Positions 1 through 9,544 of a stretch of DNA of 50,154 bases are shown in pieces. Source of the stretch: an uncultured Roseburia sp. (GTDB taxonomy: Bacteria > Bacillota > Clostridia > Lachnospirales > Lachnospiraceae); NCBI GenBank assembly GCA_947088675.1, contig CAMUHN010000017.1, positions 1 through 50,154 on the forward strand. Direction: 5' to 3'. Made by a program: the position numbers and the translations under genes. Position 1 is the stretch's first letter, and every line of letters begins with the position of its first letter. Below the pieces are notes generated by a model. That model was not told where the DNA came from. It was given only the letters and a program-made list of their open reading frames with translations, and did not search any database.

Positions 1-196
1 AATAGATGATTTGATAGTCAATAAGAAATTTCAAAATAAAGGATATGGAAAACAACTTTTATTATGGGGAATGAACCATATTCGCCAAATTAGTAATGAG
101 CCTATTTTGCTACATGTTGCTAAATGGAATGAAAAAGCTTTCAGGTTATACGAAAAAGTTGGATTTGATATTACAAATATGGAGAGAGTGCGTTAA
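1..196 (+). CDS. GNAT-family N-acetyltransferase, 5'-truncated by the window edge
   Basis: The frame is open from base 2 and stops at 194-196, leaving about 64 C-terminal residues. It shows the acetyl-CoA binding signature of GNAT enzymes (QNKGYGKQLL, the Q/RxxGxG/A motif) followed by the usual end of the fold, with a conserved Asn (AKWNEKAFRLYEKVGF) and the LYEKVGF strand. The family moves acetyl from acetyl-CoA to an amine; the substrate cannot be told from this part. The gene is clearly AT-richer than the genes from 751 onward and is followed at once by transposase debris, so it may be accessory or acquired. The true start is outside the window; the TTG at 11 is not a plausible start because the fold is already under way. 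Confidence 0.8.
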   Translation, partial: IDDLIVNKKFQNKGYGKQLLLWGMNHIRQISNEPILLHVAKWNEKAFRLYEKVGFDITNMERVR

Positions 197-198
197 AC

Positions 199-518
199 TG
201 GAATTTGCAGGGTAAAAAAAAGCCGCATATAACAAAAGCGAATGCAAACGAACGCTGGGAAGAACTGCGGGAAGCATCCAACGCAAATATCCGGAGTAAG
301 GAAAGGATTTGAAACGAAAGATACGTTCCATCCAGACAGAAAGACATTTCGGTGATATCAAAGAGAACGAGGACTTCCGGCGGTTCAACTGTCGTTGTGC
401 AGATAAAGTATAGAAAGCGTTCATGCTGTATGCGATCGGACGGAACCTTATGAAATATCATCGGTTTTTCCATCATGAAATCGAAAAATATGAAAAAAAA
501 GAGCAGAAAACGGCTTAG
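199..518 (+). pseudogene. IS1182-like transposase, C-terminal remnant
   Basis: Two overlapping frames give pieces of one transposase. From 199 the frame reads up to WEELREASNANIRSKE and stops near 310. A second frame from about 309 reads RSIQTERHFGDIKENEDFRR, then RFNCRCADKV, an in-frame TAG at 411-413, then KAFMLYAIGRNLMKYHRF, and ends at 516-518. The RSIQ...FGDIK...FRRF...YAIGRN pattern is typical of the C-terminal DDE region of IS1182-family transposases (an Rnase-H-like DDE fold). At least one frameshift and one nonsense mutation, and absence of the N-terminal two thirds, show it is dead. Recognition is from motif memory, not from a search. Confidence 0.72.
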
Positions 519-570
519 CCGGCAGAGTGCCCCGAAAAATCCAAACAAGGGGTTCTTGTGCCCTGAAATA

Positions 571-645
571 GAGATTATAAAAAGAAAGAGACGATCCTGC
601 AATGAAATCCAGCCTTAAAAAAGCTTGATTCTGCGGGAGCGTCTC
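571..645 (-). terminator. Imperfect long hairpin, possible terminator of pgm
   Basis: Arms 588-600 and 633-645 pair imperfectly (GAGACG with CGTCTC, then GCAGG with CCTGC-like bases across mismatches). Read on the minus strand the second arm is followed by a T-rich run (571-587). It lies about 105 bases past the stop of the phosphoglucomutase gene. The pairing is not perfect, so it could instead be the degenerate end of the neighbouring IS remnant. Confidence 0.35.
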
Positions 646-750
646 CTCTTCAACTGTCAGTGACTAAAAATTGGTATGAACCGACAGCTCTTTTGTGGCG
701 TTTCTGGTATTTATTTTCTGCGGTGTTGGAAGCAGAGCTTTCGACTGTTT

Positions 751-2481
751 TTATATTTTTTCAATCATGGCAAGCACAGCTTTCGACAATGCAGCTGATT
801 TCTCTTCTGCATCCGAAAGTGAACTTCCCTTTACGCCGAGATAAAATTTTACTTTCGGTTCCGTGCCGGACGGCCTTACGCACACCCATGCATCGTCTGT
901 CATCTCGTAATAAAGCACATTGGAAGACGGAAGCCCCGTCGGTTTTACCGCGCCTGACGCAGTATCGGTAATCGTTTCGTTTTTATAATCGCGCACTGCT
1001 GTCACTTTATATGCGCCGATCTCTGACGGTGCGTTGTCACGCAGCGTATTCATAATTTCCTGTATCTTCGCAAGGCCTTCGATGCCTTTTAATGTGATGG
1101 ATGTCACATCGTCCCTGTAGTAACCATACTTTTCATACATGGCCAGCATAGCGTCCCAGAGCGTCATGCCTTTTGTCTTATAATAAGCTGCCGCTTCACA
1201 CAGCGTCATCGACGCCACTATGGCATCTTTATCCCTCGCATATGTGCCGGTTAAGCATCCGTAGCTCTCCTCCATGCCGAACAGATATGTGCCTTTGCCT
1301 GTTTTTTCGAACTCAAGGATCTTCTGGCCGATAAATTTAAATCCTGTCAGCACTTCTATCAACTGGATCCCGTAATGTTTTGCAATCGCATCCGCCATAT
1401 TCGTAGAAACGATAGATCGGATAAATGCACCGTCTTCCGGCAGTCCGTTTAACTCTTTCCGCTGGCCGATCACATAATCCCCAATCAGGCATCCTGACAT
1501 ATTTCCGGTCAGACTGTGATATTCGCCTGTTTTGGAATCTTTTACATAAACGCCAAGGCGGTCGGCATCCGGATCTGTCGCCAAAATCAGATCGGCATCC
1601 ACCTTTTTCCCAAGTGCAAGTCCAAGTTCAAAAGCTTCGGCAGCTTCCGGATTCGGATAACTTACCGTCGGGAACTCTCCGTCCGGAAGCTCCTGCTCCG
1701 GTACCACGTATACATTGGGAAAACCGAGTTCTTTTAGCACGCGGCGAACCGGAATATTTCCCGTTCCGTGCAGCGGCGTATAAACGATTTTCATTTCTGC
1801 GCCAACCTGATCGATGCAGTCCTGATGCAGCACCAGTTTCTTTAATTCTTCGATATACGGATCGTCAATATCTGCGCCGATCACCTGATAAAGCCCTGCC
1901 GCTTTCGCCGCGTCAGGCTCCATGGTCTTCACTGCAGCATAATCGGTTACTTTCTTAACCTCCGCCATAATGCCGGCATCATGCGGCGGCGTAATCTGTG
2001 CGCCGTCCTCCCAGTACACCTTATATCCGTTGTACTCCGGCGGATTATGACTTGCCGTAATATTGATTCCTGCGATGCAGCCCAGTTTTCTGACTGCATA
2101 GGAAAGCTCCGGCGTAGGCCTTAACGATTCAAAAACATAAGCTTTGATTCCGTTTCCGGCCAGACAAAGCGCTGCAACATCCGCAAATTCCGGCGACATC
2201 CTTCTGGAATCATATGCAATGGCAACGCCGCGCTCCTGTCCGTTTACGGAACAGATATAGTTTGCCAGCCCCTGCGTCGCCTTGCGCACCGTGTAAACAT
2301 TCATCCTGTTTGTCCCTGCGCCGATGATCCCTCTCAATCCCGCAGTACCAAACTCCAGATCCATGTAAAACCTTTCCTCGATCTCTTTCTCGTCTCCTGC
2401 AATACTCTGAAGTTCCTTTTTTGTCTCCTCATCAAAATAAGGATTGTCCAACCATTCCTGATACATCTCTTTGTATCCCAT
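751..2481 (-). CDS. Alpha-phosphoglucomutase / phosphomannomutase
   Basis: A 576-residue cytoplasmic enzyme that interconverts glucose 1-phosphate and glucose 6-phosphate (or the mannose equivalents), linking glycolysis with glycogen and envelope sugar synthesis. The four-domain alpha-D-phosphohexomutase plan is visible: the phosphoserine loop TASHNPPEYNGYK near residue 140, the metal loop DPDADR near 305, the sugar-binding loop GMEESYG near 400, and the phosphate-binding loop VRPSGTEPKVKFY near the C-terminus. Length matches the long PgcA-type family. The ATG at 2479-2481 has a clear AGGAGG site 8 bases upstream. It is last in the co-directional run behind the PEGA lipoprotein (91-base gap). 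Glucose 1-phosphate made here would feed GlgC, which lies 43 kb away. Confidence 0.93.
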   Translation of the reverse strand: MGYKEMYQEWLDNPYFDEETKKELQSIAGDEKEIEERFYMDLEFGTAGLRGIIGAGTNRMNVYTVRKATQGLANYICSVNGQERGVAIAYDSRRMSPEFADVAALCLAGNGIKAYVFESLRPTPELSYAVRKLGCIAGINITASHNPPEYNGYKVYWEDGAQITPPHDAGIMAEVKKVTDYAAVKTMEPDAAKAAGLYQVIGADIDDPYIEELKKLVLHQDCIDQVGAEMKIVYTPLHGTGNIPVRRVLKELGFPNVYVVPEQELPDGEFPTVSYPNPEAAEAFELGLALGKKVDADLILATDPDADRLGVYVKDSKTGEYHSLTGNMSGCLIGDYVIGQRKELNGLPEDGAFIRSIVSTNMADAIAKHYGIQLIEVLTGFKFIGQKILEFEKTGKGTYLFGMEESYGCLTGTYARDKDAIVASMTLCEAAAYYKTKGMTLWDAMLAMYEKYGYYRDDVTSITLKGIEGLAKIQEIMNTLRDNAPSEIGAYKVTAVRDYKNETITDTASGAVKPTGLPSSNVLYYEMTDDAWVCVRPSGTEPKVKFYLGVKGSSLSDAEEKSAALSKAVLAMIEKI

Positions 2482-2572
2482 CGCTATCTCCTCCTGACTT
2501 TTGGGTTATATATTTATCTTATCTTTGTATCCGCGTTTTTTCAAGTCATTTCTCGCTTATTTCCGTCTTTTC

Positions 2573-3964
2573 TTATTCATTTTTCTTTTTCTCTTTGTCA
2601 GTCAGGATTTCCAGAACGTCTGTCAAAGTCGACAGATAATCGGACGAGGACGAACCGCCGTAGGAGGAGCCGCTGTCGGAATCATCTCCCAGAAGCGCTT
2701 TTAACGCAGCCTCCGTCACAGTCTCTTTTACTTTATCCGCATTTACGCCCGAAGACGAACCGGAGCCATCCGACGATACCGATGCTCCTGCCTTGCTTCC
2801 CGCAAGGCTTCCCGCCCTGCTCCCTGACATACCGCCTTTTGCCACGGAAGAAGCGCTGCCCGATTTTGAGGACGTCCCCTCGGACGGCGTGATACTGCCG
2901 TCATCCAGTCCTATAATAATGGTTGCCTCCGGAGAATTGACAAACAGCTTTTTATTGTACGTCTCATATCCCTCAGAGAGTACGATCAGTTTATGGACGC
3001 CGTATTGAAGCGAGATCGGTTCGCTGTAGTCCACAACTTCCCCGTCAATAATCAAAACCGCATCTGCTACATTCACTGCAAACAAAATCCTGCCGAACTT
3101 CGGCCCCTCCCCTTTTAGCTGATCCAGGTCAAGTTCTCTTGTCTTGTTGCGCTCAATCGTCACATCCGTACTGCCGCCGTATCCGTTGTTTGCAACCGTA
3201 ACGGTATAGTCGCCTTCCGGTATCTCCAATGTCATATCTTTTGTGATCTCGGAAAATATCCTGCTTCCGATCTGGATGAAACTCCCCTCAAACAGCCCTG
3301 TATTTTTCAGTTTCAGTTTTCCATGGCCTGTCGTCACAGACACGGAGAGCAGTTTTTTGCCGATTCCCACAATACGTATCGTATCCAGATCCGTAAGATC
3401 GGAAAGTTCCATCTCCTCACCGTCCGAATTTACAAATAACGACTCGTCAAATGCATATTTCATGTCAGCGATCTTAAGAATCCCCCGCTCCTCATCCACC
3501 GTATAGCGCGTCACATCCGGATATTCCCATACGGTATCAGACAGTTTTGTCTCCAGCAGCTTTCCCTGCACATCTTTCTTCTGCACAGTCATACATCGGC
3601 CTGATGCAAACTCCGACGACGTTGTCCTGTCGCCGTATTTATTCAAAAAGCAGGTCGCTGTAGAATAATTGTACCTGTATTGCTTTCCGGATACAATCTG
3701 CTTTAATACCAGTTTCTGCGCCTGCATATCGTTGCTGATAATCAAAAACAGATCTGTTCCCGGTACATCTTTTGACGTCTCTTCTGCCTGCGTGTCCTCC
3801 ATCGCTTCAAGCGTCTCTTTGTCCTCGCCGGCATTCGGGTTATAATACCTGCCGGTAACAATTCCCCCTGAGCCGGAGCGCCCTCCCTGTGCCGAACAGC
3901 CCGCCAGCGTACAAAACAACAGTAATATCAAAAGGCAGCTTACTTTTTGTCTGTTATGTTTCAT
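2573..3964 (-). CDS. PEGA-domain lipoprotein with Ser/Gly-rich tail
   Basis: A 463-residue predicted surface lipoprotein. I chose the ATG at 3962-3964 because it has an AGAGGT site and puts the signal peptide at the N-terminus (MKHNRQK, a hydrophobic stretch, then lipobox LAGC). The middle carries beta-rich repeats of the PEGA type: one around GDYTVTVANNGYGGSTDVTI and one around IIDGEVVDYSEPISLQYGVH. The last 130 residues are low-complexity Ser/Gly/Ala, suggesting a flexible linker, and end in a short charged helix. PEGA domains are usually extracellular and of unknown ligand. The function is not known; I infer envelope attachment. It follows the CotS-like gene by 34 bases. Confidence 0.75.
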   Translation of the reverse strand: MKHNRQKVSCLLILLLFCTLAGCSAQGGRSGSGGIVTGRYYNPNAGEDKETLEAMEDTQAEETSKDVPGTDLFLIISNDMQAQKLVLKQIVSGKQYRYNYSTATCFLNKYGDRTTSSEFASGRCMTVQKKDVQGKLLETKLSDTVWEYPDVTRYTVDEERGILKIADMKYAFDESLFVNSDGEEMELSDLTDLDTIRIVGIGKKLLSVSVTTGHGKLKLKNTGLFEGSFIQIGSRIFSEITKDMTLEIPEGDYTVTVANNGYGGSTDVTIERNKTRELDLDQLKGEGPKFGRILFAVNVADAVLIIDGEVVDYSEPISLQYGVHKLIVLSEGYETYNKKLFVNSPEATIIIGLDDGSITPSEGTSSKSGSASSVAKGGMSGSRAGSLAGSKAGASVSSDGSGSSSGVNADKVKETVTEAALKALLGDDSDSGSSYGGSSSSDYLSTLTDVLEILTDKEKKKNE

Positions 3965-3998
3965 ATTGACCTCTATCTGTGTAAGTTTCAATGGAATC

Positions 3999-4994
3999 CT
4001 ATCTCAGTATACACGATTCAACGCGAAATGAAAATAGGCTTTCTAAAAATTGTGTACGGTATTCCTCCTGCGCGATTACTTTTTGAAGCTTCTCAATATT
4101 GCGCTCGGATATCCATGCCTTATGGGAATTGTAGTAATGATTGGCGACTTTCCAGAATTTTTCCGGATATGCAAGATATATGTATAAATAACGCATCTCC
4201 TGATCAGAAAGTTTCCGCTCCTGATGATAAGCCGAAATCAGGGCCATCCCAAGCTCTCTGTTCCAGTTATTTTTTTCCATCATCTTGCGGATAAAATTTG
4301 CAAGATCGCTGACTCTGATGTGATAGGAAAAATGGTCAAAATACACGATTGCCGTACCTTTTCTGGAAAAAATGACATTGTGCTGATTAAATTCCCCGTG
4401 ACAAAATCCAAAACTTTCCTCTTCGGGCTGCGTCTGCTGCAAAAGCTCTGTCACTTGAAACGCTTTATCCATAAACGCCCCGTAACATCCGGAAAACAAC
4501 GATTCAAAATCATTTTTTTTCTTTCTGTTTCTGACATAGTTTTTTACTTTATTCAGTTCGCGATTGTGTTTTTCATACAGAAGAAGCAGGGAATCCCTGC
4601 TTGTTTTTACAAATTCGGGTACTTCGCTTTTAAATTGCTCCGCGACATTGTGAAGCTTCGCCAGCGAATGTACTGCCGCAACCATATCATTGCGGTTTCT
4701 GGTATCACACTCTGCGCCTGGAATGGCATCTGTCAGCAGATATCTGGTTTCTTCCTCGTGGAGTGCAATCGGCTCGTTTTCTCTTGTCGGAACAATACGC
4801 TCCACATTGACTCCGTGTTCCCAGAGAAACTCAAGCATTTCCATTAAAAATGCAGCCCGCTCCCTCGACCCCATATATTCTTTTAATATTTTGGGCCCCT
4901 GATTTGTCTCACACAGATAGCCTTCCCTGCATTTTGAAGTTGACTTTATTTCCAGTTCGTATTTTTCCAATACCTGCTCCGGTCGATTATACAC
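3999..4994 (-). CDS. CotS-family spore coat kinase-like protein
   Basis: A 331-residue protein of the CotS/YutH group, which has the aminoglycoside-phosphotransferase (protein-kinase-like) fold and in Bacilli and Clostridia is tied to spore coat or cortex. Visible landmarks are a small-lobe lysine (KILKEYMGSRERAAFL), the catalytic loop HGEFNQHNVIF near residue 200, with Glu where many APH enzymes have Asp, and the metal-binding segment YFDHFSYHIRVSDLANFIRK. The start is a GTG (4992-4994) with a strong GGAGGGG site; there is no nearer ATG. It lies 65 bases after cca. Its presence supports a spore-forming host. The phosphoacceptor is unknown. Confidence 0.8.
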   Translation of the reverse strand: MYNRPEQVLEKYELEIKSTSKCREGYLCETNQGPKILKEYMGSRERAAFLMEMLEFLWEHGVNVERIVPTRENEPIALHEEETRYLLTDAIPGAECDTRNRNDMVAAVHSLAKLHNVAEQFKSEVPEFVKTSRDSLLLLYEKHNRELNKVKNYVRNRKKKNDFESLFSGCYGAFMDKAFQVTELLQQTQPEEESFGFCHGEFNQHNVIFSRKGTAIVYFDHFSYHIRVSDLANFIRKMMEKNNWNRELGMALISAYHQERKLSDQEMRYLYIYLAYPEKFWKVANHYYNSHKAWISERNIEKLQKVIAQEEYRTQFLESLFSFRVESCILR

Positions 4995-5059
4995 AAAAAC
5001 CCCTCCATATGTTTATGCTGCGGCTGTCCGCCGTTTCTTTTTATCATATGTCCGGGGTT

Positions 5060-6382
5060 TTATTTTATGACATGTTCCAGTAAATTTTCTCTTGTATTCT
5101 GCGCCGGATCTTCCATTACCAGCTCTAACAGCCTCCTTAATGTCTCGCCGATCTCCTTTCCCGGCCGCATCCCGGCCGCAATCAGATCGCTTCCGTTTAC
5201 CGCAAGGCCTGAAACCGTAATGCACTCTTTTTTCTCTATGATATCATTGTATATTTTTTCATATTCATCCACACAGGCAAGTTTGCTCTCCCGTTCCAGC
5301 GTGCTCTGCGCCATAATATCGGCGCGTTTTAACGCAAACAGATCCGGATATGCCTCCTGCCCTGCCCGGTTTAATGCACGGCGAATGCAGGCGGCGGACA
5401 GCGGCGGATTATCGTCATGATAACGCACCAGTTTTGTTACCTGCCGAATCGTGTCGTTGTCAAATTTCAGTCTGCGTAAAATCTGCCGTGCCATCTCCTC
5501 CCCTTTCAGCGGATGCCCTCTGAAATGGTGGATACCGGCCGCGTCCATCGTCCGGCATTCTGGTTTTGCAATATCATGAAGCAATGCGGCAAGACGCAGC
5601 GTTTTTTTGGGCGGCACATGCCGGATCGTCTCCAATGTATGCATCCCAACGGTAAGACAGTGATGCGGATGATTCTGTTCTGTCTGCATCATGACGTCAA
5701 ATTCCGGCAGAAAGACACTGGTCAGCCCTGTCTCATAAGCCTTTAACAGCTGCCCTGGATGGTCGGAAACGAGCAGTTTGACAAGTTCCGCACTGATCCG
5801 TTCCGCACTGACCATCCCGATACTTTTGCTGCGCCTTTTGATCGCTTCTTCGGTACTCCTGTCAATCCGAAAGTTAAGCTGCGCCGCAAAACGCACTGCC
5901 CGCAGCATCCTTAACGCATCCTCCGCAAAACGCTCGTCTGCATCGCCCACACAGCGAATCACGCCGTCCCGCAAATCGCCGGTTCCGTCAAATGCATCCA
6001 CCAGTCCGCCGCTGTCGTTATACGCCATCGCATTGATGGTAAAATCGCGCCGTTTTAAGTCCTCATACAGGTTTGAGGTAAAAAACACATCTTTCGGATG
6101 CCTTGCATCCTCATACTCGCCGTCTATCCGGTACGTAGTCACCTCAAACCCTTCCCGCCCAAGCAACACCGTCACTGTACCGTGCGCAATGCCTGTATCC
6201 ACCGTGTGCGGAAAAACTTTTTTTACCTGCGCAGGCAGAGCAGAAGTCGTGATATCCCAGTCTTTCGGCTTTTGCATGAGCAGGGAATCCCGGATGCATC
6301 CCCCGACTGCATATGCCTCATAGCCGCATTGGTTCAGTCTGTCGATCAAAAATTTTACTTTATCCGGCAGGACAATGCGCAT
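5060..6382 (-). CDS. cca: CCA-adding tRNA nucleotidyltransferase
   Basis: A 440-residue class II enzyme that builds or repairs the 3' CCA of tRNAs. The poly(A)-polymerase-like head shows AVGGCIRDSLL, the metal pair in KDWDIT, and RRDFTINAMAYN. An RNA-binding and HD region follows (LAALLHDIAKPECR), as in the HD-containing Firmicute-type CCA enzymes. I place the start at ATG 6380-6382, two bases after the proS stop, rather than the TTG at 6388 that overlaps it; this tight join implies translational coupling with proS. The two tRNA genes proS and cca thus form a small translation cluster with the upstream RNA pseudouridine synthase. Confidence 0.93.
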   Translation of the reverse strand: MRIVLPDKVKFLIDRLNQCGYEAYAVGGCIRDSLLMQKPKDWDITTSALPAQVKKVFPHTVDTGIAHGTVTVLLGREGFEVTTYRIDGEYEDARHPKDVFFTSNLYEDLKRRDFTINAMAYNDSGGLVDAFDGTGDLRDGVIRCVGDADERFAEDALRMLRAVRFAAQLNFRIDRSTEEAIKRRSKSIGMVSAERISAELVKLLVSDHPGQLLKAYETGLTSVFLPEFDVMMQTEQNHPHHCLTVGMHTLETIRHVPPKKTLRLAALLHDIAKPECRTMDAAGIHHFRGHPLKGEEMARQILRRLKFDNDTIRQVTKLVRYHDDNPPLSAACIRRALNRAGQEAYPDLFALKRADIMAQSTLERESKLACVDEYEKIYNDIIEKKECITVSGLAVNGSDLIAAGMRPGKEIGETLRRLLELVMEDPAQNTRENLLEHVIK

Positions 6383-6384
6383 GG

Positions 6385-7827
6385 TCAATATGCTTTCCCC
6401 CAGTAAACCAGTTTATGAGCCGGCTTCCCGCAGCAGACGCATACATCTGAAATCTGCTCCTTATCATGGAACGGCATACAGCGCGAGGTAACGGCCAGGT
6501 CTTCTTTTATTTTTTCTTCGCACTCTGTACTGCCGCACCACATCCCGCGGATAAATCCCGGCTGATTGACTGCAATATCCTGTAACTCTTCATAATTATG
6601 CGCATCGTAGATATGCGCGTCACGGTGCGCCTTTGCGCGTTCAAACATCTCTTTTTGCATGGTATCCAGAATACGTAAAACCTCGTCTGCCAGATTTGCA
6701 ATGGCAACTTCTGTCTTTTCTCTTGTATCGCGTCTGACGACTACGCATTTGCCTGCTTCGATATCTTTGGGTCCAAGTTCAATACGCACCGGTATACCAC
6801 GCATCTCCTGTTCTGCAAATTTCCAACCCGGACTCTTTTCCGATTCGTCCAGTTTTGTGCGGCATACGCGCCCCAGCATTTCGCCAATCTCCCTCGCCTT
6901 ATCCAAAACGCCGTCCGCCTGCTGCCTGATCGGGATCACGATTGCCTGAACAGGCGCAATGCGCGGCGGCAGCACAAGCCCGTCGTTATCGCCGTGCGCC
7001 ATGATAATCGCGCCGATCAGACGCGTGCTAAGCCCCCAGGACGTCTGATGCACATATTGCAGCTTATTGTCCCTGTCTGTATACTGGATCCCGAACGCCT
7101 GTGCAAAACCGTCGCCAAAATTATGGCTTGTACCTGACTGAAGCGCTTTCCCGTCGTGCATCAGCGCCTCGATTGTGTAGGTTGCCTTTGCCCCGGCAAA
7201 TTTTTCCTTTTCCGTCTTCTGCCCCCGGATCACCGGCATTGCCAGCACCTCCTCGCAGAAATCCGCATAGACGTTTAACATCTGAATGGTGCGTTCCTGC
7301 GCTTCTTCTTCCGTTGCATGCGCCGTATGGCCTTCCTGCCATAAAAACTCTCTGGAACGCAGAAACGGCCGCGTCTCTTTCTCCCAGCGCACCACGGAAC
7401 ACCACTGATTGTAGACTTTGGGCAGATCGCGATACGACTGAATCAGGTTTTTATAGAAATCGCAGAACAGCGTCTCTGAAGTCGGCCTGACGCAGAGCCT
7501 CTCCTGCAGCGGATTCATGCCTCCGTGTGTCACCCATGCTACTTCAGGCGCAAAACCGGCCACATGATCTTTTTCCTTTTCCAGCAGGCTCTCCGGAATA
7601 AACAGCGGCATATAGACATTCTCGACCCCCGTCGCTTTAAACCTGCGGTCCAGTTCCGCCTGTATATTTTCCCAGATCGCATAACCGGCCGGCTTTAGGA
7701 TCATGCAGCCTTTGACCGAAGAATAGTCGATTAATTCCGCTTTTTTAACAACATCCGTATACCACTGGGCGAAATCCTCCTCCATGGAGGTAATCGCCTC
7801 TACCATTTTCCTGTTATCCTTTGCCAT
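6385..7827 (-). CDS. proS: Prolyl-tRNA synthetase, short (eukaryote/archaea-like) form
   Basis: A 480-residue class II synthetase that charges tRNA-Pro. Length, the N-terminal [17 protein letters not shown], the class II motif 2 region ([20 protein letters not shown]) and a C-terminal zinc-binding-like tail ([10 protein letters not shown]) mark the ProS type 3 form without the editing INS domain that is common in clostridia. The start is set at ATG 7825-7827: the GGGAGAG that precedes it by 6 bases makes a good ribosome binding site, whereas the ATG at 7842 would lie inside that site. No T-box fits in the 44-base gap to the upstream gene, so it is probably transcribed with its neighbours. Confidence 0.94.
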   Translation of the reverse strand: MAKDNRKMVEAITSMEEDFAQWYTDVVKKAELIDYSSVKGCMILKPAGYAIWENIQAELDRRFKATGVENVYMPLFIPESLLEKEKDHVAGFAPEVAWVTHGGMNPLQERLCVRPTSETLFCDFYKNLIQSYRDLPKVYNQWCSVVRWEKETRPFLRSREFLWQEGHTAHATEEEAQERTIQMLNVYADFCEEVLAMPVIRGQKTEKEKFAGAKATYTIEALMHDGKALQSGTSHNFGDGFAQAFGIQYTDRDNKLQYVHQTSWGLSTRLIGAIIMAHGDNDGLVLPPRIAPVQAIVIPIRQQADGVLDKAREIGEMLGRVCRTKLDESEKSPGWKFAEQEMRGIPVRIELGPKDIEAGKCVVVRRDTREKTEVAIANLADEVLRILDTMQKEMFERAKAHRDAHIYDAHNYEELQDIAVNQPGFIRGMWCGSTECEEKIKEDLAVTSRCMPFHDKEQISDVCVCCGKPAHKLVYWGKAY

Positions 7828-7871
7828 ATTTGTCTCTCCCATCTAATCAAAGTTTCAAAACTGATATCATT

Positions 7872-8543
7872 TTATGATAATGCAAATGGCTTGTCAATTT
7901 CAAACTCAAGTTTCTTATGCGTTTTCGGATGCCGGAAGCTGATTTTATAGGAACAAAGCGCAAGATTTTCTCCGGACGGAGCAATGTTTTCCCGAAAATT
8001 ATATTTTCTGTCCCCGACTATGGGATATCCGGCATGGGCAAGCTGCACACGGATCTGATGATGCCTGCCTGTCTCCAGCAAAATCCTGAGTGTGGAACGC
8101 CCGTTTCCCTGCTCTGTTACCTGATAGGAGAGTCTGGCAGGCCTGGCTCCCGCCGTACCCTTTGGGACGACGGACGAAGTATTTGTCTTTCCGTCGCGCA
8201 GCAGATAGTCTTCCAGCGTGCCTTTCTTCTTTGCAACAGTACCGTCTGTCATAGCATAATAATATTTTCCGGTAAGACGTACCGCCATCTGCCTGCTGAT
8301 TTCAGCTGCAGCTTCCTTTGTTTTTGCAAATACGATAACGCCGCAGACAGGCTGGTCCAGACGATGCAGCACCCAGATATACGGCGGTTCGCCCTTTTGG
8401 CTGCGATAATTTTTCAGATAACTTTCCATATCCTGCACCGTAAAATTTCTGGTCTGTACCGGAACGCCCGCCGGCTTACGGCAGACAATCAGTTCCTCGT
8501 CTTCGTATAAAATTAAAATCTGTGAATCCATAATACTTTTCAC
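7872..8543 (-). CDS. RluA-family RNA pseudouridine synthase
   Basis: A 223-residue enzyme that turns uridine into pseudouridine in rRNA or tRNA. The catalytic HRLDQPVCGVIVFAK loop (Asp in RLD) is at about residue 60, and the conserved ETGRHHQIRVQLAHAGYPIVG segment lies near 165-185 (shown here as two adjoining pieces, ETGRHHQIRVQ and LAHAGYPIVG). There is no S4 domain, which fits the short RluA/YqcB-like branch; the target base is not predictable. Two starts are possible: GTG at 8541-8543, two bases after a GGGAG site (too close), or ATG at 8529-8531, 13 bases after it (rather far). I report the longer form. Confidence 0.88.
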   Translation of the reverse strand: MKSIMDSQILILYEDEELIVCRKPAGVPVQTRNFTVQDMESYLKNYRSQKGEPPYIWVLHRLDQPVCGVIVFAKTKEAAAEISRQMAVRLTGKYYYAMTDGTVAKKKGTLEDYLLRDGKTNTSSVVPKGTAGARPARLSYQVTEQGNGRSTLRILLETGRHHQIRVQLAHAGYPIVGDRKYNFRENIAPSGENLALCSYKISFRHPKTHKKLEFEIDKPFALS

Positions 8544-8572
8544 ACTCCCTCATGTCACACCGCTCTCTTTCC

Positions 8573-9544
8573 CTATGGACGGCAGCGCTGACACGGACTG
8601 TACCCCTGTTCTGTCAGCTCGCTGCGATTTCCGGTATAGGATGCCCGATTTTCTGATTTTATGTCCTGTGCACTGTCGCAGGACGGAAGATGAAATTTTT
8701 TCGTATTCGTATTTAAGATATATTCCCCCTGGTTAAATTTCCCGCCGTCTGCGCTTTCATACGGCCCCTCTGCCGCAGGGCGGCTCTCGCCGGTGGCGTA
8801 GTTAATTTCAACCCCGGGCTGGACATTATAAACATAGACATGAAAACAGATTTCCTCTCCCTCGTCTTCGACCGAAAACGCCTCCATCTCGACGCCGGAT
8901 GCCAGCAGGTTCTCTCCAAAAAAAACGGGAGTTACGCGGTAGAGCACATGGCCGTCTGTTTCTTTCACATAATCGGCCACCTGATTTTCAAAGGGCAGCA
9001 TTCCGTCTACATTCATATAACGTGTGCCCGTAATCAGATTTTTCTCATTTGCATTTTCCGCGGCCAGCTGGAAACCGATCAGGTGGCATCTGTTATAAAG
9101 ATACTTTCCGTCCACAAACTCATATTTTTTCGTCTGCCATCCGGACGGTTTCACCATCCCGATTGCTTCCCGCTCCTCTGTCGGCATCAATTCCCGGCAG
9201 ATATTGGCGTAAGCCGTACCGCAGCGGCCAAGACTGTCAAGTTCGCTGTAATATTCAAACGCCTCCAATGTCCTGTCTTCTTCTGCGAAATCAGGCATAT
9301 TGTCATCCAGAATAAGATACGGCTCGCCGGAGTAATCCGGTAACGCAGCAGCGGATGATGCGTCCGTGCGGTCAAAAGAGCTGTATTCTGCAGCGGATGA
9401 CTCCTCCTTAGACGAGGTTTCCTGTATATGAACTTCCGCTATGTCGGGCGAATTGCTCCCCGCTTCCCTCTGTGTCCCGCTGCAAGCGCTAAACAACAGA
9501 CAAAGCAGCAGCGGAAGTATCATTCCTCTGTTATATTTTCTCAT
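8573..9544 (-). CDS. Secreted DNA/RNA non-specific endonuclease lipoprotein
   Basis: A 323-residue lipoprotein (MRKYNRGM, hydrophobic core, lipobox LFSAC) with an EndA/NucA-like non-specific nuclease domain at about 130-240. The active-site region reads YNRCHLIGFQLAAENANEKN with the His after NRC in the place of the catalytic DRGH His, followed by LITGTRYMNVDGM. Such enzymes cut extracellular DNA for nutrition or for DNA uptake. The last 50 residues form a separate small module with a possible metal site (HLPSC ... SPCQRC), seen also in other secreted clostridial proteins. It lies 29 bases upstream of the pseudouridine synthase and downstream of a two-component system. Confidence 0.85.
   Translation of the reverse strand: MRKYNRGMILPLLLCLLFSACSGTQREAGSNSPDIAEVHIQETSSKEESSAAEYSSFDRTDASSAAALPDYSGEPYLILDDNMPDFAEEDRTLEAFEYYSELDSLGRCGTAYANICRELMPTEEREAIGMVKPSGWQTKKYEFVDGKYLYNRCHLIGFQLAAENANEKNLITGTRYMNVDGMLPFENQVADYVKETDGHVLYRVTPVFFGENLLASGVEMEAFSVEDEGEEICFHVYVYNVQPGVEINYATGESRPAAEGPYESADGGKFNQGEYILNTNTKKFHLPSCDSAQDIKSENRASYTGNRSELTEQGYSPCQRCRP

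Noticed and set aside
7843-7871. T-box leader for proS
   Set aside because: The space before proS is far too short and the gene follows the pseudouridine synthase directly.
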